This document shows positions 16,730 through 25,206 of a stretch of DNA of 64,000 bases, piece after piece. Both the position numbers and the translations under genes were made by a program. The notes under the pieces are model-generated. The model was given only the letters and a program-made list of their open reading frames with translations, was not told the DNA's origin and made no database searches. How positions within the stretch are numbered: position 1 is the first letter of the stretch; each line of letters begins with the position of its first letter. Origin of the DNA: CAIWHR01 sp963781285 (GTDB lineage Bacteria > Pseudomonadota > Gammaproteobacteria > Burkholderiales > Casimicrobiaceae); the NCBI GenBank assembly GCA_963781285.1, contig CAWAFI010000008.1, positions 248,001 to 312,000 of the forward strand. The letters run 5' to 3'.

Positions 16730-19030
16730 TCAGCGGGACGGCCTGCCCACGTCGAATGTGTAACGCAAACCGATCCAGGCGCCTCGCGGTGCGCCCATGC
16801 CGCGGAACTGCTCGGGGACAGGCTCGTACCCGGCGGCCGGGCCGAACGTGCGTCCGGGGCCGGTGAAAAAGTTCTCGCCGAGCACGCCGACGCTCGCGTA
16901 TCGCTGGTCGAACAGGTTATCGATGCGGGCGAACAACTCCAGCGCGTCGGTCACGCGGAAGCGCGTGTCGAGGTTGACGACCGTATAGCCCGGCACCTTG
17001 CCGTTGATATCCTGGTTGTTCTCGTCGCCGCGGGCATACACGCCGCTGTTGTAGAGGACGGTCGCAGCCAGGTCCCATTGGGACATGATCCGGAAATCGA
17101 CGCGCAGCTTGGCGCTCTGTCGCGGGATGCCCGGGATGCGGTCGCCCGGCTGCACGGTGATGTCTCCGTTGGTATCGGCGCTGGAATTGTTGGGGCTGTG
17201 TTCGACGAAGGAGGTTTGGTAGGTGGCGTCGATCAGGCTGTAGTGCGCTGCCAATGCCATCCAATCCGTACTTGCGATCGCTCCGAGCTCCAGGCCCTGC
17301 CGCCGCGTCTGGCCGACGTTTGCGAAATAACCGGCGTTTAGCGCGCCGCCGCCGCTGCTGATGAACTGGATGTCATTGTCGAGATCGGTGCGATACAACG
17401 CGGCGCTCCACTGGAACGCCGGCGACGCGCGTCCGCGCGCGCCGATTTCGACGGTTTTCGAAACGACCTGGGCGAGGGGAGGGTCAGCGAGGAAATTATT
17501 CGGCAGCTTGCACGGAGCCGCCGGATCGGCGCAGGTCAGCTCGAGCGCGCTAGGCGCGCGCGTTCCCTGGTTGTAGGCCGCGTAGGCCGTCAGGCGCTCG
17601 CTCGGGCTGTACGTGATGCCGACGGCGGGATTGAAGCGGCGGAATGTATTGACGCCGTTGAGTTCGGGTGACTCTCCAGAGTTGTCGCTGATCGTGAGCT
17701 TCGCCACGTTGTACCGGCCGGACACGGAAAGCGACCAGTTCGAATCGAGCTCCAACGTGTCGGCGAAGTACAGTCCCAGATAGCTATTGCGGGTGCTGGC
17801 GGCGGTTTCGGGAACGAAATCGCCGATGCCGATCGCCGTGCGATCCGGCGTGAACTCGGCTGGCTGCGAATCCTGCGTGAACTGATCGGTGCCGAAATCG
17901 CCGCTCGCGCCCAGCACGAGCTGGTTTCGGCGCCCGCCCCAATCGCCCAGCATCGTCATCTGCACCGCCACTCCCCACGTCTGCTCTTTGAGCGTGGACC
18001 GGTCGTTGAATCCCTGGGGCTCTTCATCGTCGTCCTTAGTGGGCGCCGTGACCTCGAAATCGTCGTTGACGTTGCTGCTGACGTTGGTGTTGCGATAGTT
18101 GCGGTAATAGGCGTTCGCCGAGAGGCTTAGGCGATCCGAGAATTCGTGGCGGCCCACGAGACTCAGGGCGCCGACCTTGTTGGTATTGCGGTCGGGAAAC
18201 GTGTACGCCTGGCGGAAATCGTCGAGAAACGAGAGCGGGATCGTCTGGTTGCCCTCGAGCGTGTTGTCCGCGAAATTCAGGCTGGCTTCGACCTCGGTGG
18301 GCGCCTCCCGCCAGCCGACCTTGCCGAACAGCTGCTTGATTTTGCTGGAATTGTGTTCCGCCCAGCCGCTGTCGGTCACGTAGGTACCGGTCAGGAAGCC
18401 GTCGAAGCGATCACCTGCACCGCCTACTTCGAAATCAACTTCACCTCGACCGAATGAACCTCCCGAAAGCTCGATCGAGGCGCCCGGGAAGCTGCGGCCG
18501 TCCTTGGTACGGATCGAAAGTGCCCCGCCGAGCGTATTGAGGCCGAATACGGGGTTCGAGCCGGGAAGGAGGTCGATGCGGGCGATCGCGGCGCGCGGGA
18601 TCAGGTCCCAGTTCACGACATCGCCGAACGACTCGTTGACACGCGCACCGTCCACGAACACGGATATCCCCTGCGGAGTTCCAAGGACCGGGGAGGCGGC
18701 GAAGCCGCGGAAATAGATGTCGGGCTGGAACGTGTTGCCCTGCGCTGCGTTGGTCGTTACGCTGCCGGCGTTGTTGAGCAGAAATTCGCCCGGCGTCGGC
18801 AGCCGCTGGCGGTCGATTTCGCGTGCGCCGAACGTCTGGACGTTGGCCGGAACGTCCTTGAGAGGGACACCGAGGCCGGGCAATGGCGTTGTTACCACGA
18901 CCTGGACGGTGGGAAGTTCGACGACCGGCGCGGGCGGATCCGCGGCGTCAACGCGCGTCGCAAGGATCGCTCCGGCAACCGCCGCACGCACGAGCTGGCA
19001 GCCGACATGCCTCACGATTCGATGCAACAC
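16730..19030 (-). CDS. TonB-dependent outer-membrane receptor
   Basis: About 766 residues. A signal peptide (VRAAVAGAILATRVDA) is followed by the plug domain with LKDVPANVQTFGAREI, DIYFRGFAAS, SVFVDGARVNESFGDVVNWD and LPGSNPVFGLNTLGGALSI. The 22-strand barrel ends with repeated aromatic strands and WIGLRYTFDV. Such receptors take up iron chelates, vitamins or carbohydrates using TonB energy. The barrel part (LFDQRYASVGVLGENFFTGP) fits the siderophore/organic-ligand receptor class, but the ligand cannot be told from sequence. The exact start is uncertain: GTG19030 gives a normal signal peptide, while upstream non-ATG starts are also possible to 19093. It is divergent from the tctC gene, so both may respond to the same nutrient. 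Confidence 0.9.
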   Translation of the reverse strand: MLHRIVRHVGCQLVRAAVAGAILATRVDAADPPAPVVELPTVQVVVTTPLPGLGVPLKDVPANVQTFGAREIDRQRLPTPGEFLLNNAGSVTTNAAQGNTFQPDIYFRGFAASPVLGTPQGISVFVDGARVNESFGDVVNWDLIPRAAIARIDLLPGSNPVFGLNTLGGALSIRTKDGRSFPGASIELSGGSFGRGEVDFEVGGAGDRFDGFLTGTYVTDSGWAEHNSSKIKQLFGKVGWREAPTEVEASLNFADNTLEGNQTIPLSFLDDFRQAYTFPDRNTNKVGALSLVGRHEFSDRLSLSANAYYRNYRNTNVSSNVNDDFEVTAPTKDDDEEPQGFNDRSTLKEQTWGVAVQMTMLGDWGGRRNQLVLGASGDFGTDQFTQDSQPAEFTPDRTAIGIGDFVPETAASTRNSYLGLYFADTLELDSNWSLSVSGRYNVAKLTISDNSGESPELNGVNTFRRFNPAVGITYSPSERLTAYAAYNQGTRAPSALELTCADPAAPCKLPNNFLADPPLAQVVSKTVEIGARGRASPAFQWSAALYRTDLDNDIQFISSGGGALNAGYFANVGQTRRQGLELGAIASTDWMALAAHYSLIDATYQTSFVEHSPNNSSADTNGDITVQPGDRIPGIPRQSAKLRVDFRIMSQWDLAATVLYNSGVYARGDENNQDINGKVPGYTVVNLDTRFRVTDALELFARIDNLFDQRYASVGVLGENFFTGPGRTFGPAAGYEPVPEQFRGMGAPRGAWIGLRYTFDVGRPSR

Positions 19031-19246
19031 GCGATCCCGGATGGCACTGCGCGACGGCCTGATCACCGACCGCGTGACGGCGGTCGACAACAAGTCTTTC
19101 TTGCGTGATGTATTGCCGAGTTCCGGAGCCTAACAACCTGGCTTTCTCACGGAACCTGTGCTGCGTCGGTCTATCCGATTGACGTGTACCGCGCCGCCAC
19201 AGCATACTCTCGCAAAACTAAAATGCTAAACCACGCGGAGGAGCAA

Positions 19247-20209
19247 ATGACCATATCGCGCCGTCGCTTTGTTTGCGGAGTCGCCTCAATTGCAATAGCC
19301 GCGCAGGGCCGCTTTGCTTTCGCGCAAGAATGGAAACCCACCAAGGACGTCGAGTTCGTGATTCCGTTCGCCGTCGGCGGCGGTGCCGATATCATGGCGC
19401 GGGTCATTCACAAGGTGATCACCGAGGATAAGCTGGTTCCCGTGTCGATTGCCTTGATCAACAAGCCGGGTGGCGGCGGAGCAGTCGGCATCGGTTACAT
19501 GAGCGCGAGCCGCAAGGCCGACCCGAATACGATCGTGCTGATCAACGGCACTACGCAGATCACGCCGATCATCACGCCAACCGCCCAAACGTTGTCGGAA
19601 GTCCAGCCCGTCATGAACGTGATGTTGGACGATTTCGTCTTTTTCGTGAAGAGCGACTCCCCATGGAAGAGCGCCGCCGATTTCGTAAAGGATGCCAAGT
19701 CGAAGCCGCCGAAGACCTATAATTTTTCAACCGGGGGCACCACTGACGTCATGGCTGTTACCGTGCTGGCAAAGGCGACCGGTACTGAATTGAACATGAT
19801 CAACTTCAACAGCGGCGGTGAGGCGTTAACGGCGCTGATCGGCGGTCACGTGCATGCCTCTCTCGGCAATCCGCTGGAATTCATGGGCCACTTGAAATCC
19901 GGTACGGTGCGCGCGATCGGCGTGTTTCGCGATACGCGGTTTGCATTGCTTCCAGACGTGCCGACCATGAAGGAGCAAGGTATCAATGCTCCGAACTTCC
20001 AGATGTGGCGTGGCGTCGCGATCCCGAAGGGCGCGCCTCCCGAGGCTGCGAAATACTGGGAAGGCGTGATGCAGAAAGTCGTGGCCACACCCCAGTTCAG
20101 AGCCTACCTCAAGGACAACGCTGCCTCCGAGGCGCCGATCGCCGGCGCGGCCTTCGAGAAGTTCTTGGCCAATCAGGAGCGTCTCTACCGCGACCTGCTC
20201 GGAAAGTAG
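19247..20209 (+). CDS. tctC: Tripartite tricarboxylate transporter receptor (Bug family)
   Basis: A 320-residue periplasmic solute receptor of the TctC/Bug family. The N-terminus has a Tat-like signal (SRRRFVCG, then hydrophobic, cleavage after FAFA). The mature start is VEFVIPFAVGGGADIMARVI, the usual ligand-binding loop, followed by VALINKPGGGG-type sequence (ALINKPGGGGAVGIGYM). Bug proteins bind carboxylates such as citrate, tartrate or aromatic acids and hand them to TctBA. GGAGGAG at 19237-19243 fixes ATG19247; the frame is open upstream but has no other ribosome site. It leads a compact tctC-tctB-tctA operon on the plus strand. Confidence 0.92.
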   Translation: MTISRRRFVCGVASIAIAAQGRFAFAQEWKPTKDVEFVIPFAVGGGADIMARVIHKVITEDKLVPVSIALINKPGGGGAVGIGYMSASRKADPNTIVLINGTTQITPIITPTAQTLSEVQPVMNVMLDDFVFFVKSDSPWKSAADFVKDAKSKPPKTYNFSTGGTTDVMAVTVLAKATGTELNMINFNSGGEALTALIGGHVHASLGNPLEFMGHLKSGTVRAIGVFRDTRFALLPDVPTMKEQGINAPNFQMWRGVAIPKGAPPEAAKYWEGVMQKVVATPQFRAYLKDNAASEAPIAGAAFEKFLANQERLYRDLLGK

Positions 20210-20220
20210 GGCAGATCGCA

Positions 20221-20673
20221 ATGCAAAACCGGCCCGCGCTGGGCGAGGTTGTGCTCGCCCTCGTTTTCGCGGTTCTAGGCATCCTCTGGATCGTTGCCGC
20301 GCTCCGAATGCCCTTGTGGGAGGGGTTCGCGCCGCAATCAGGTTTCATGCCGCTCTGGTACGGCATCATCCTCACGGTGCTTGCCGCCGCGATCCTGGCA
20401 TATCTTTTCCTGCAAAAGGAGCCCGGCAAGGTGGAGCAGCCGATCGGCAAGCCGCTGATCGTCCTTGCCACGTTTGTAGCCGGGATCGCCGGCCTTGAAC
20501 TCGTTGGCTTTGGGCCCTCCGTCTTCCTGCTGCTGCTGGTTTTGTTCGTCGTGGTGGAGCGGCTCCCGATTGGGAGATCCATACTCGTCGCGGCGGCAAC
20601 GACCGCGGTGCTGTTTCTCATATTCAAGACATGGCTCGGTGTGACATTGCCGATTGGACCGTTGGGTATTTGA
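20221..20673 (+). CDS. tctB: Tripartite tricarboxylate transporter small membrane subunit
   Basis: A 150-residue integral membrane protein with four predicted helices (EVVLALVFAVLGILWIVAAL, LWYGIILTVLAAAILAYLF, LIVLATFVAGIAGLELV with VFLLLLVLFVVV, then ILVAAATTAVLFLIF). It ends in WLGVTLPIGPLGI, a typical TctB C-terminus. TctB partners TctA in sodium- or proton-driven carboxylate uptake. ATG20221 lies 11 bases after the tctC stop, and its own stop is 2 bases before tctA, so the three genes are certainly one operon. Confidence 0.9.
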   Translation: MQNRPALGEVVLALVFAVLGILWIVAALRMPLWEGFAPQSGFMPLWYGIILTVLAAAILAYLFLQKEPGKVEQPIGKPLIVLATFVAGIAGLELVGFGPSVFLLLLVLFVVVERLPIGRSILVAAATTAVLFLIFKTWLGVTLPIGPLGI

Positions 20674-20675
20674 AC

Positions 20676-22166
20676 ATGGGAATCCTGGCCGACTTGATGC
20701 AGGGATTTGTCGCGGCGGCGACGCCGATGAATCTCATGATGTGTTTTCTCGGCGTCCTTCTCGGCCAGATCATCGGCGTGCTGCCCGGCATCGGTCCCTC
20801 CGCCGCCATCGCGCTCTTGCTGCCGCTTACGTACGGTTCCAGCCCGACCGGCGCCATCATCATGTTCGCCGGCCTCTATTACGGGGCGCAATACGGTGGA
20901 ACGCTCACCTCGGTTCTGATCAACGTGCCGGGCGAGTCAAGCTCGGTGATGACCGCTGTCGACGGCTATCAAATGGCCGTGCAGGGCCGGGGCGGCGTGG
21001 CCTTGGGCATTGCCGCCATCGGCTCGTTCATCGCCGGCACGGCCGGCACACTCGGTCTCATGCTGCTTGCCCCGCCGCTCGCCAACCTAGCGCTGGCGTT
21101 CGGTCCTCCGGAGTATTGCGCGCTGGTGCTGCTTGGCCTGACCGCCTTGGCAGCCGTTGGAGGCTCGATTCTCAAAGGTCTTGCCACCGGCGTGGCCGGC
21201 TTGTTGCTCGGCACGATTGGCATCGATCCGCAGGTTGGCGCACCGCGTTTCGATTTCGGTCAGGTGTGGCTTCTCGATGGCGTCGACTTCATCGTGCTGA
21301 CGGTCGCGCTGTTCGGCATTGGCGAAGTTCTCGACAGTTGCCGGTCGGCGGCGGCGGATCCGATCCTCAACGTAGGCAGGGTGCTGCCAAATCGCAAGGA
21401 GTGGCGCCAAGCCCGTATGGCCATTTTGCGCGGCACCGGCATCGGTTTTCTGATCGGCGTGCTGCCGGCCACAGGCGCAACGATCGCCTCCTTTGTCTCC
21501 TATATCGTCGAGAGGAAAGTTGCCAAGGACCCGTCCCGCTTTGGCCATGGCGCGATCGAGGGAGTGGCAGGACCCGAATCGTCGAACAATGCCGCCTCGG
21601 CCGGCGCGATGGTGCCGATGTTTGCTCTGGGCGTCCCCGGCTCCAACACCACGGCCGTCATGCTGGGAGCGCTGATCATGTTCGGGCTGCGGCCTGGCCC
21701 GGAAATGTTCACGACGAATTCCACACTTGTTTGGGCCGTGATCGCCAGCATGTATCTCGGCAACCTAATATTGCTGATCATGAATTTGCCCCTTGCCGGC
21801 ATTTTCGCGCGCCTGCTGCAAATTCGCTATAGCTGGATTTACCCTCCGATTCTGGCGATCTGTTTGACCGGGGTCATTTCGCATGCAAACAACGTCGAGG
21901 ACGCTTGGCTGATGCTGGCCTTTGGCGTGGTCGGCTGGCTGATGAAGCGCTACGACTGGTCGGCCGCACCGATGGTGCTCGGCCTCGTACTCGGGCCACT
22001 CTTCGAGAACACGTTGCGCCAGTCACTCACCCTTTCCCACGGAAGCGGGTTGATTTTCTTGTCGCGTCCGATATCAGCCGTGTTGCTCGCCATCTCTCTG
22101 ATTGCGGTGATGGCGCCGCCCATGATGCACCTGATCCGTCAGCGCCGGGCGCTTGCCGGCGCCTGA
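20676..22166 (+). CDS. tctA: Tripartite tricarboxylate transporter large membrane subunit
   Basis: A 496-residue transporter with about 11-12 membrane helices. The family signature is GQIIGVLPGIGPSAAIALLL near residue 30, then AGLYYGAQYGGTLTSVLINV, and the second half has GVLPATGATIASFVSYIVER and ALGVPGSNTTAVMLGAL, the repeated PGxG/PGS loops of TctA. It forms the translocation channel with TctB and is fed by the receptor. ATG20676 is chosen because it directly follows the tctB stop. It differs clearly from the second TctA at 23.1-24.6 kb, so the two modules are paralogous rather than a recent duplication. Confidence 0.93.
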   Translation: MGILADLMQGFVAAATPMNLMMCFLGVLLGQIIGVLPGIGPSAAIALLLPLTYGSSPTGAIIMFAGLYYGAQYGGTLTSVLINVPGESSSVMTAVDGYQMAVQGRGGVALGIAAIGSFIAGTAGTLGLMLLAPPLANLALAFGPPEYCALVLLGLTALAAVGGSILKGLATGVAGLLLGTIGIDPQVGAPRFDFGQVWLLDGVDFIVLTVALFGIGEVLDSCRSAAADPILNVGRVLPNRKEWRQARMAILRGTGIGFLIGVLPATGATIASFVSYIVERKVAKDPSRFGHGAIEGVAGPESSNNAASAGAMVPMFALGVPGSNTTAVMLGALIMFGLRPGPEMFTTNSTLVWAVIASMYLGNLILLIMNLPLAGIFARLLQIRYSWIYPPILAICLTGVISHANNVEDAWLMLAFGVVGWLMKRYDWSAAPMVLGLVLGPLFENTLRQSLTLSHGSGLIFLSRPISAVLLAISLIAVMAPPMMHLIRQRRALAGA

Positions 22167-22212
22167 GAGCTATAGGCGTGAGGATGGGGCGGTTCGAACC
22201 GGCGCCACCATT

Positions 22213-23034
22213 TCATCCCTGCCGCGGGGTCGCCAGCGCCGCCAGAATCTCGCGTCCGGCCAGCATGTCGTCGAGGGAGCCGAAGGCCGTCATGTAGTGG
22301 CCGCGATAGCCGGCATCTTCGATTTGCCGAAACATGCGGCGGAAATCGATCGTTCCTTCGCCCGGCTTCAGGTGCTCTTCGCGCTCGCCGCGATTGTCGG
22401 CGAGCCGGATCTCGCCGCAACGGCCGAGGCCCACTCCCTCGATATGGCCGTCGATGCCGCCATTGACCATGTGCGCGTGGTTGACGGTGAATGCCCAACC
22501 GAGCTGGGGCGAGTCGATCCGGTCGAACCAGTAGCGGCACTCGTCCGTATCGAAGCACAGGTAATGCACTTCGGCGTCGTCCGGCTCCTTGTTGAGGTTC
22601 TCGAGCAGCAGGCGAACCCCGGCCTTCTCGGCATGGGCAAGTGCTCGCTTGAGGCGCTCGATCGAGGCGGCGCGGCGCTGCTCGTAATCGCCGGTGAAAT
22701 GGAACCCGCCATGCACGACGATCCAGCCGGCCCCGAGCCGCCGCGCGGCATCGATATAGGCGCGGAGATAGGCATCGACCGCGTCGGCGACGAAAGGCGA
22801 CGTCTCGGCAACATTGACCGCCGAGAGCGTGTGCAGGCCGAGCTTGATCCCGTGCCGCTCGCATTCCCGGCGCAGCGGCGCGGCGCGCGCATCGGTGAAC
22901 GACAACAATGCATTCGGCTCGTTGTCGATCTCGCAGTCGATGTAGCGCACACCATGGCGCGCCGCCCAGGCGACGCCGTCTTCGAGGGCGACCTTGCGCC
23001 CGAGATCGACGCCGATCCGCTCCTTGATGCTCAT
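22213..23034 (-). CDS. Sugar phosphate isomerase/epimerase-like TIM barrel
   Basis: A 273-residue protein of the xylose-isomerase-like TIM-barrel superfamily. Strand and metal-site segments visible are GVRYIDCEIDNEP, IKLGLHTLSAVN, WIVVHGGFHF, RLLLENLNKEP (candidate metal-ligand Glu), LGWAFTVNHAHMV, EIRLADNRGEREEHLKPGEG and GHYMTAFG. Members isomerise or dehydrate sugars, inositols or hydroxy acids; the substrate here is unknown. ATG23034 has GAGAGG 9 bases upstream; a TTG at 23052 would include that site. It follows the second tct module in the same direction with a 20-base gap, so it probably acts on the imported compound. Confidence 0.85.
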   Translation of the reverse strand: MSIKERIGVDLGRKVALEDGVAWAARHGVRYIDCEIDNEPNALLSFTDARAAPLRRECERHGIKLGLHTLSAVNVAETSPFVADAVDAYLRAYIDAARRLGAGWIVVHGGFHFTGDYEQRRAASIERLKRALAHAEKAGVRLLLENLNKEPDDAEVHYLCFDTDECRYWFDRIDSPQLGWAFTVNHAHMVNGGIDGHIEGVGLGRCGEIRLADNRGEREEHLKPGEGTIDFRRMFRQIEDAGYRGHYMTAFGSLDDMLAGREILAALATPRQG

Positions 23035-23054
23035 GTGTTCCAACCTCTCCAATG

Positions 23055-24566
23055 TCAGGTCTTGACCAGGCGCCAGACACGTCCCGCGCCTTCGGAAATC
23101 TTGCCGATCAACGGCCAGAACAGCAGGATGAAGGCGAGCGTCGTGATCGAGCCGACGAGTCCGTTCGACCAGAACACGCGCAAATCTCCGCCTGCGCCGA
23201 TCATCGACAGGCGGAACGCGTCCTCGGATCGGTTACCCAGCACTAGCGCGAGCGTGAAGGGCGCCAGCGGAACGCCGATCTTCTTGAACACGTAGCCGAC
23301 GACGCCGAACAGCAACATGAGCCAGACGTCGAACAAGGCATTCTGGATGGCATAGGCACCGATCGCGCAGGACACGACGATCATCGGTGCGACGGCAGCG
23401 AACGGAATGCGCAGGATGGAGGCGAAGATCGGCACCGTGGTCAGCACGATCACGAGCCCGACGACGTTGCCGAGATACATGGAGGCGATGAGGCCCCACA
23501 CGAAGTCCTTGTGCTCGACGAACAGCAACGGGCCCGGATTGAGCCCCCAGACCATCAATCCGCCGAGCAGAATCGCCGCCGTGCCGGAACCCGGGATGCC
23601 CAAGGCCAGCATCGGCAGCAAGGCTGCAGTCCCGGAAGCGTGGGCCGCCGTTTCGGGCGCGAATACGCCTTCGATGCGACCCTTGCCGAAGCTCGCCGGA
23701 TCCTTGGAGAATCGCTTGGCCAGGTTGTAGCCCATGAATGACGCCGCGATCGCGCCGCCTGGAGTAATACCAAGCCAGCACCCGATGGCAGAAGAGCGCA
23801 ACAACGTGACCCAATAGCGTGGCAGTTCCTTCCAAACTTTGAGCACGACGCGCAGGCTGATCGCCGCGGCGTGACCGCGGAGTGCGAGCCGCTCCTCCAT
23901 GGTCAACAGGATTTCGCTGATGCCGAACAGCCCGATGACCGCGACCAGAAAGTTGACACCGCGCATCAACGGGTCGAAGCCGAAGGTCATGCGCAGCTGG
24001 CCGGAGACGGTATCCATGCCGATGGCAGCCAGCAGCAAGCCGAGTGCCATGGAGATAATGGTCTTGTGCTTGTCCTCACGTCCCAGACCGACGAACGAGC
24101 AGAAGGTGAGGAGATAGACCGCAAAGAACTCCGGAGGCCCGAAGCGCAAGGCGAAGGACGCGATGCGGGGCGCAAGAAACGTGATCAACAACACCGCGAC
24201 CAGCGAGCCGATGAATGACGATGTGAACGCTGCAGTGAGTGCCTCCGCCGCCTTTCCGTGCTGGGCCATCGGATAGCCGTCGAAGGTGGTCGCGACCGAC
24301 CAGGCCTCGCCGGGAATGTTGAACAGGATGGAGGTGATCGCCCCGCCGAACAGTGCGCCCCAATAGATGCACGAGAGCATCACGATCGCCGAGGTCGGGT
24401 CCATCGTGAAGGTGAGGGGCAACAGGATCGCGACGCCGTTGGGTCCTCCCAACCCCGGCAGCACGCCGACGAAGATCCCGAGCAGCAGGCCGATCAGCAT
24501 CAGCGCCAGCGTCTTCCACGTCAGCAGGACCGCGAAACCGTGGAGCAGAAGTGTCAGCGCTTCCAT
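23055..24566 (-). CDS. tctA: Second tripartite tricarboxylate transporter large subunit
   Basis: A 503-residue TctA paralogue. It has LGIFVGVLPGLGGPNGVAIL near residue 32, YWGALFGGAITSILFNIPGE, GITPGGAIAASFMGYNLAKR and ALGIPGSGTAAILLGGLMVW, with about 11 hydrophobic helices. ATG24566 is chosen because it lies 5 bases after the tctB stop (24572) and gives the normal short N-terminus; the frame is open further upstream by chance. It is part of the minus-strand order tctC (25207-26193), tctB, tctA, isomerase-like gene. Confidence 0.93.
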   Translation of the reverse strand: MEALTLLLHGFAVLLTWKTLALMLIGLLLGIFVGVLPGLGGPNGVAILLPLTFTMDPTSAIVMLSCIYWGALFGGAITSILFNIPGEAWSVATTFDGYPMAQHGKAAEALTAAFTSSFIGSLVAVLLITFLAPRIASFALRFGPPEFFAVYLLTFCSFVGLGREDKHKTIISMALGLLLAAIGMDTVSGQLRMTFGFDPLMRGVNFLVAVIGLFGISEILLTMEERLALRGHAAAISLRVVLKVWKELPRYWVTLLRSSAIGCWLGITPGGAIAASFMGYNLAKRFSKDPASFGKGRIEGVFAPETAAHASGTAALLPMLALGIPGSGTAAILLGGLMVWGLNPGPLLFVEHKDFVWGLIASMYLGNVVGLVIVLTTVPIFASILRIPFAAVAPMIVVSCAIGAYAIQNALFDVWLMLLFGVVGYVFKKIGVPLAPFTLALVLGNRSEDAFRLSMIGAGGDLRVFWSNGLVGSITTLAFILLFWPLIGKISEGAGRVWRLVKT

Positions 24567-24571
24567 GGCGC

Positions 24572-25114
24572 CTAGAAGCCGAAGATCGCTTCGAGCGGAC
24601 CCTTGGGCATGATGACGTCGAACGCGATCTCGAACGTGGCAAACATGATGACCGCGAACAGGAAGCTCGTGAGCAGCGACTTCCACAGCGCGATCCGCCC
24701 GATGAAGCGCATGAAGCCGGCGACCAGCAGTAAGCTCGCGACATAGATGCCGAGCCATTGCACCAACAGGACGAAGAGAAAGGTCGGGACGAAGACCTGC
24801 ATGACGCGCCGAAGCTGGTCGCGCGTGACGAAGGTCCTGGCTCCGTCCTTCCGTCTCAGGAAGGCGACGCCGAGACCGAACAGCGAGGCGCCGGCGAGGA
24901 TCACGCACAGATAGAACGGAAGGTACCCTGACTGCGGGCCATCCTTCGCCCAGCCCATCCCGCTGCGCCAGTTGTCGAAGCCGAGGACCAGCGCCAGCCC
25001 GACCAGCAGCAGGTACACGACCACCTCGGCGGTGCGCGTGGTGGTCACCACCGGCGATTTATCCGACGGCGCGGTCGGATCGCCGACGACGATCTCGGTT
25101 TCAGTTGTTGGCAT
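24572..25114 (-). CDS. tctB: Second tripartite tricarboxylate transporter small subunit
   Basis: A 180-residue TctB with an unusual 25-residue polar N-terminal tail (MPTTETEIVVGDPTAPSD) ahead of the first helix AEVVVYLLLVGLALVLGF. Other helices are LPFYLCVILAGASLFGLG, VFVPTFLFVLLVQWLGIYVA and WKSLLTSFLFAVIMFATF, and it ends PKGPLEAIFGF. It is separated from the upstream receptor gene by 92 bases containing a strong hairpin, which would allow the receptor to be made in excess over the membrane subunits. Confidence 0.88.
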   Translation of the reverse strand: MPTTETEIVVGDPTAPSDKSPVVTTTRTAEVVVYLLLVGLALVLGFDNWRSGMGWAKDGPQSGYLPFYLCVILAGASLFGLGVAFLRRKDGARTFVTRDQLRRVMQVFVPTFLFVLLVQWLGIYVASLLLVAGFMRFIGRIALWKSLLTSFLFAVIMFATFEIAFDVIMPKGPLEAIFGF

Positions 25115-25150
25115 TTTTCTTCTTGCAGAATGGCGCGAAACGACGAAACT

Positions 25151-25174
25151 CCTTCTCCCCGTGCGGGGAGAAGG
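25151..25174. repeat. Perfect GC-rich hairpin between receptor and tctB
   Basis: CCTTCTCCCC (25151-25160) and GGGGAGAAGG (25165-25174) form a 10-bp stem with a GTGC tetraloop. No T-run follows on either strand. This looks like one of the dispersed CTCCCC/GGGGAG intergenic palindromes of Proteobacteria or an RNA-stabilising / partial-termination hairpin within the tctC-tctB-tctA mRNA. Confidence 0.6.
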
Positions 25175-25206
25175 GGCCGACCGATGCAGTGGCGATTTCC
25201 TGCGGG

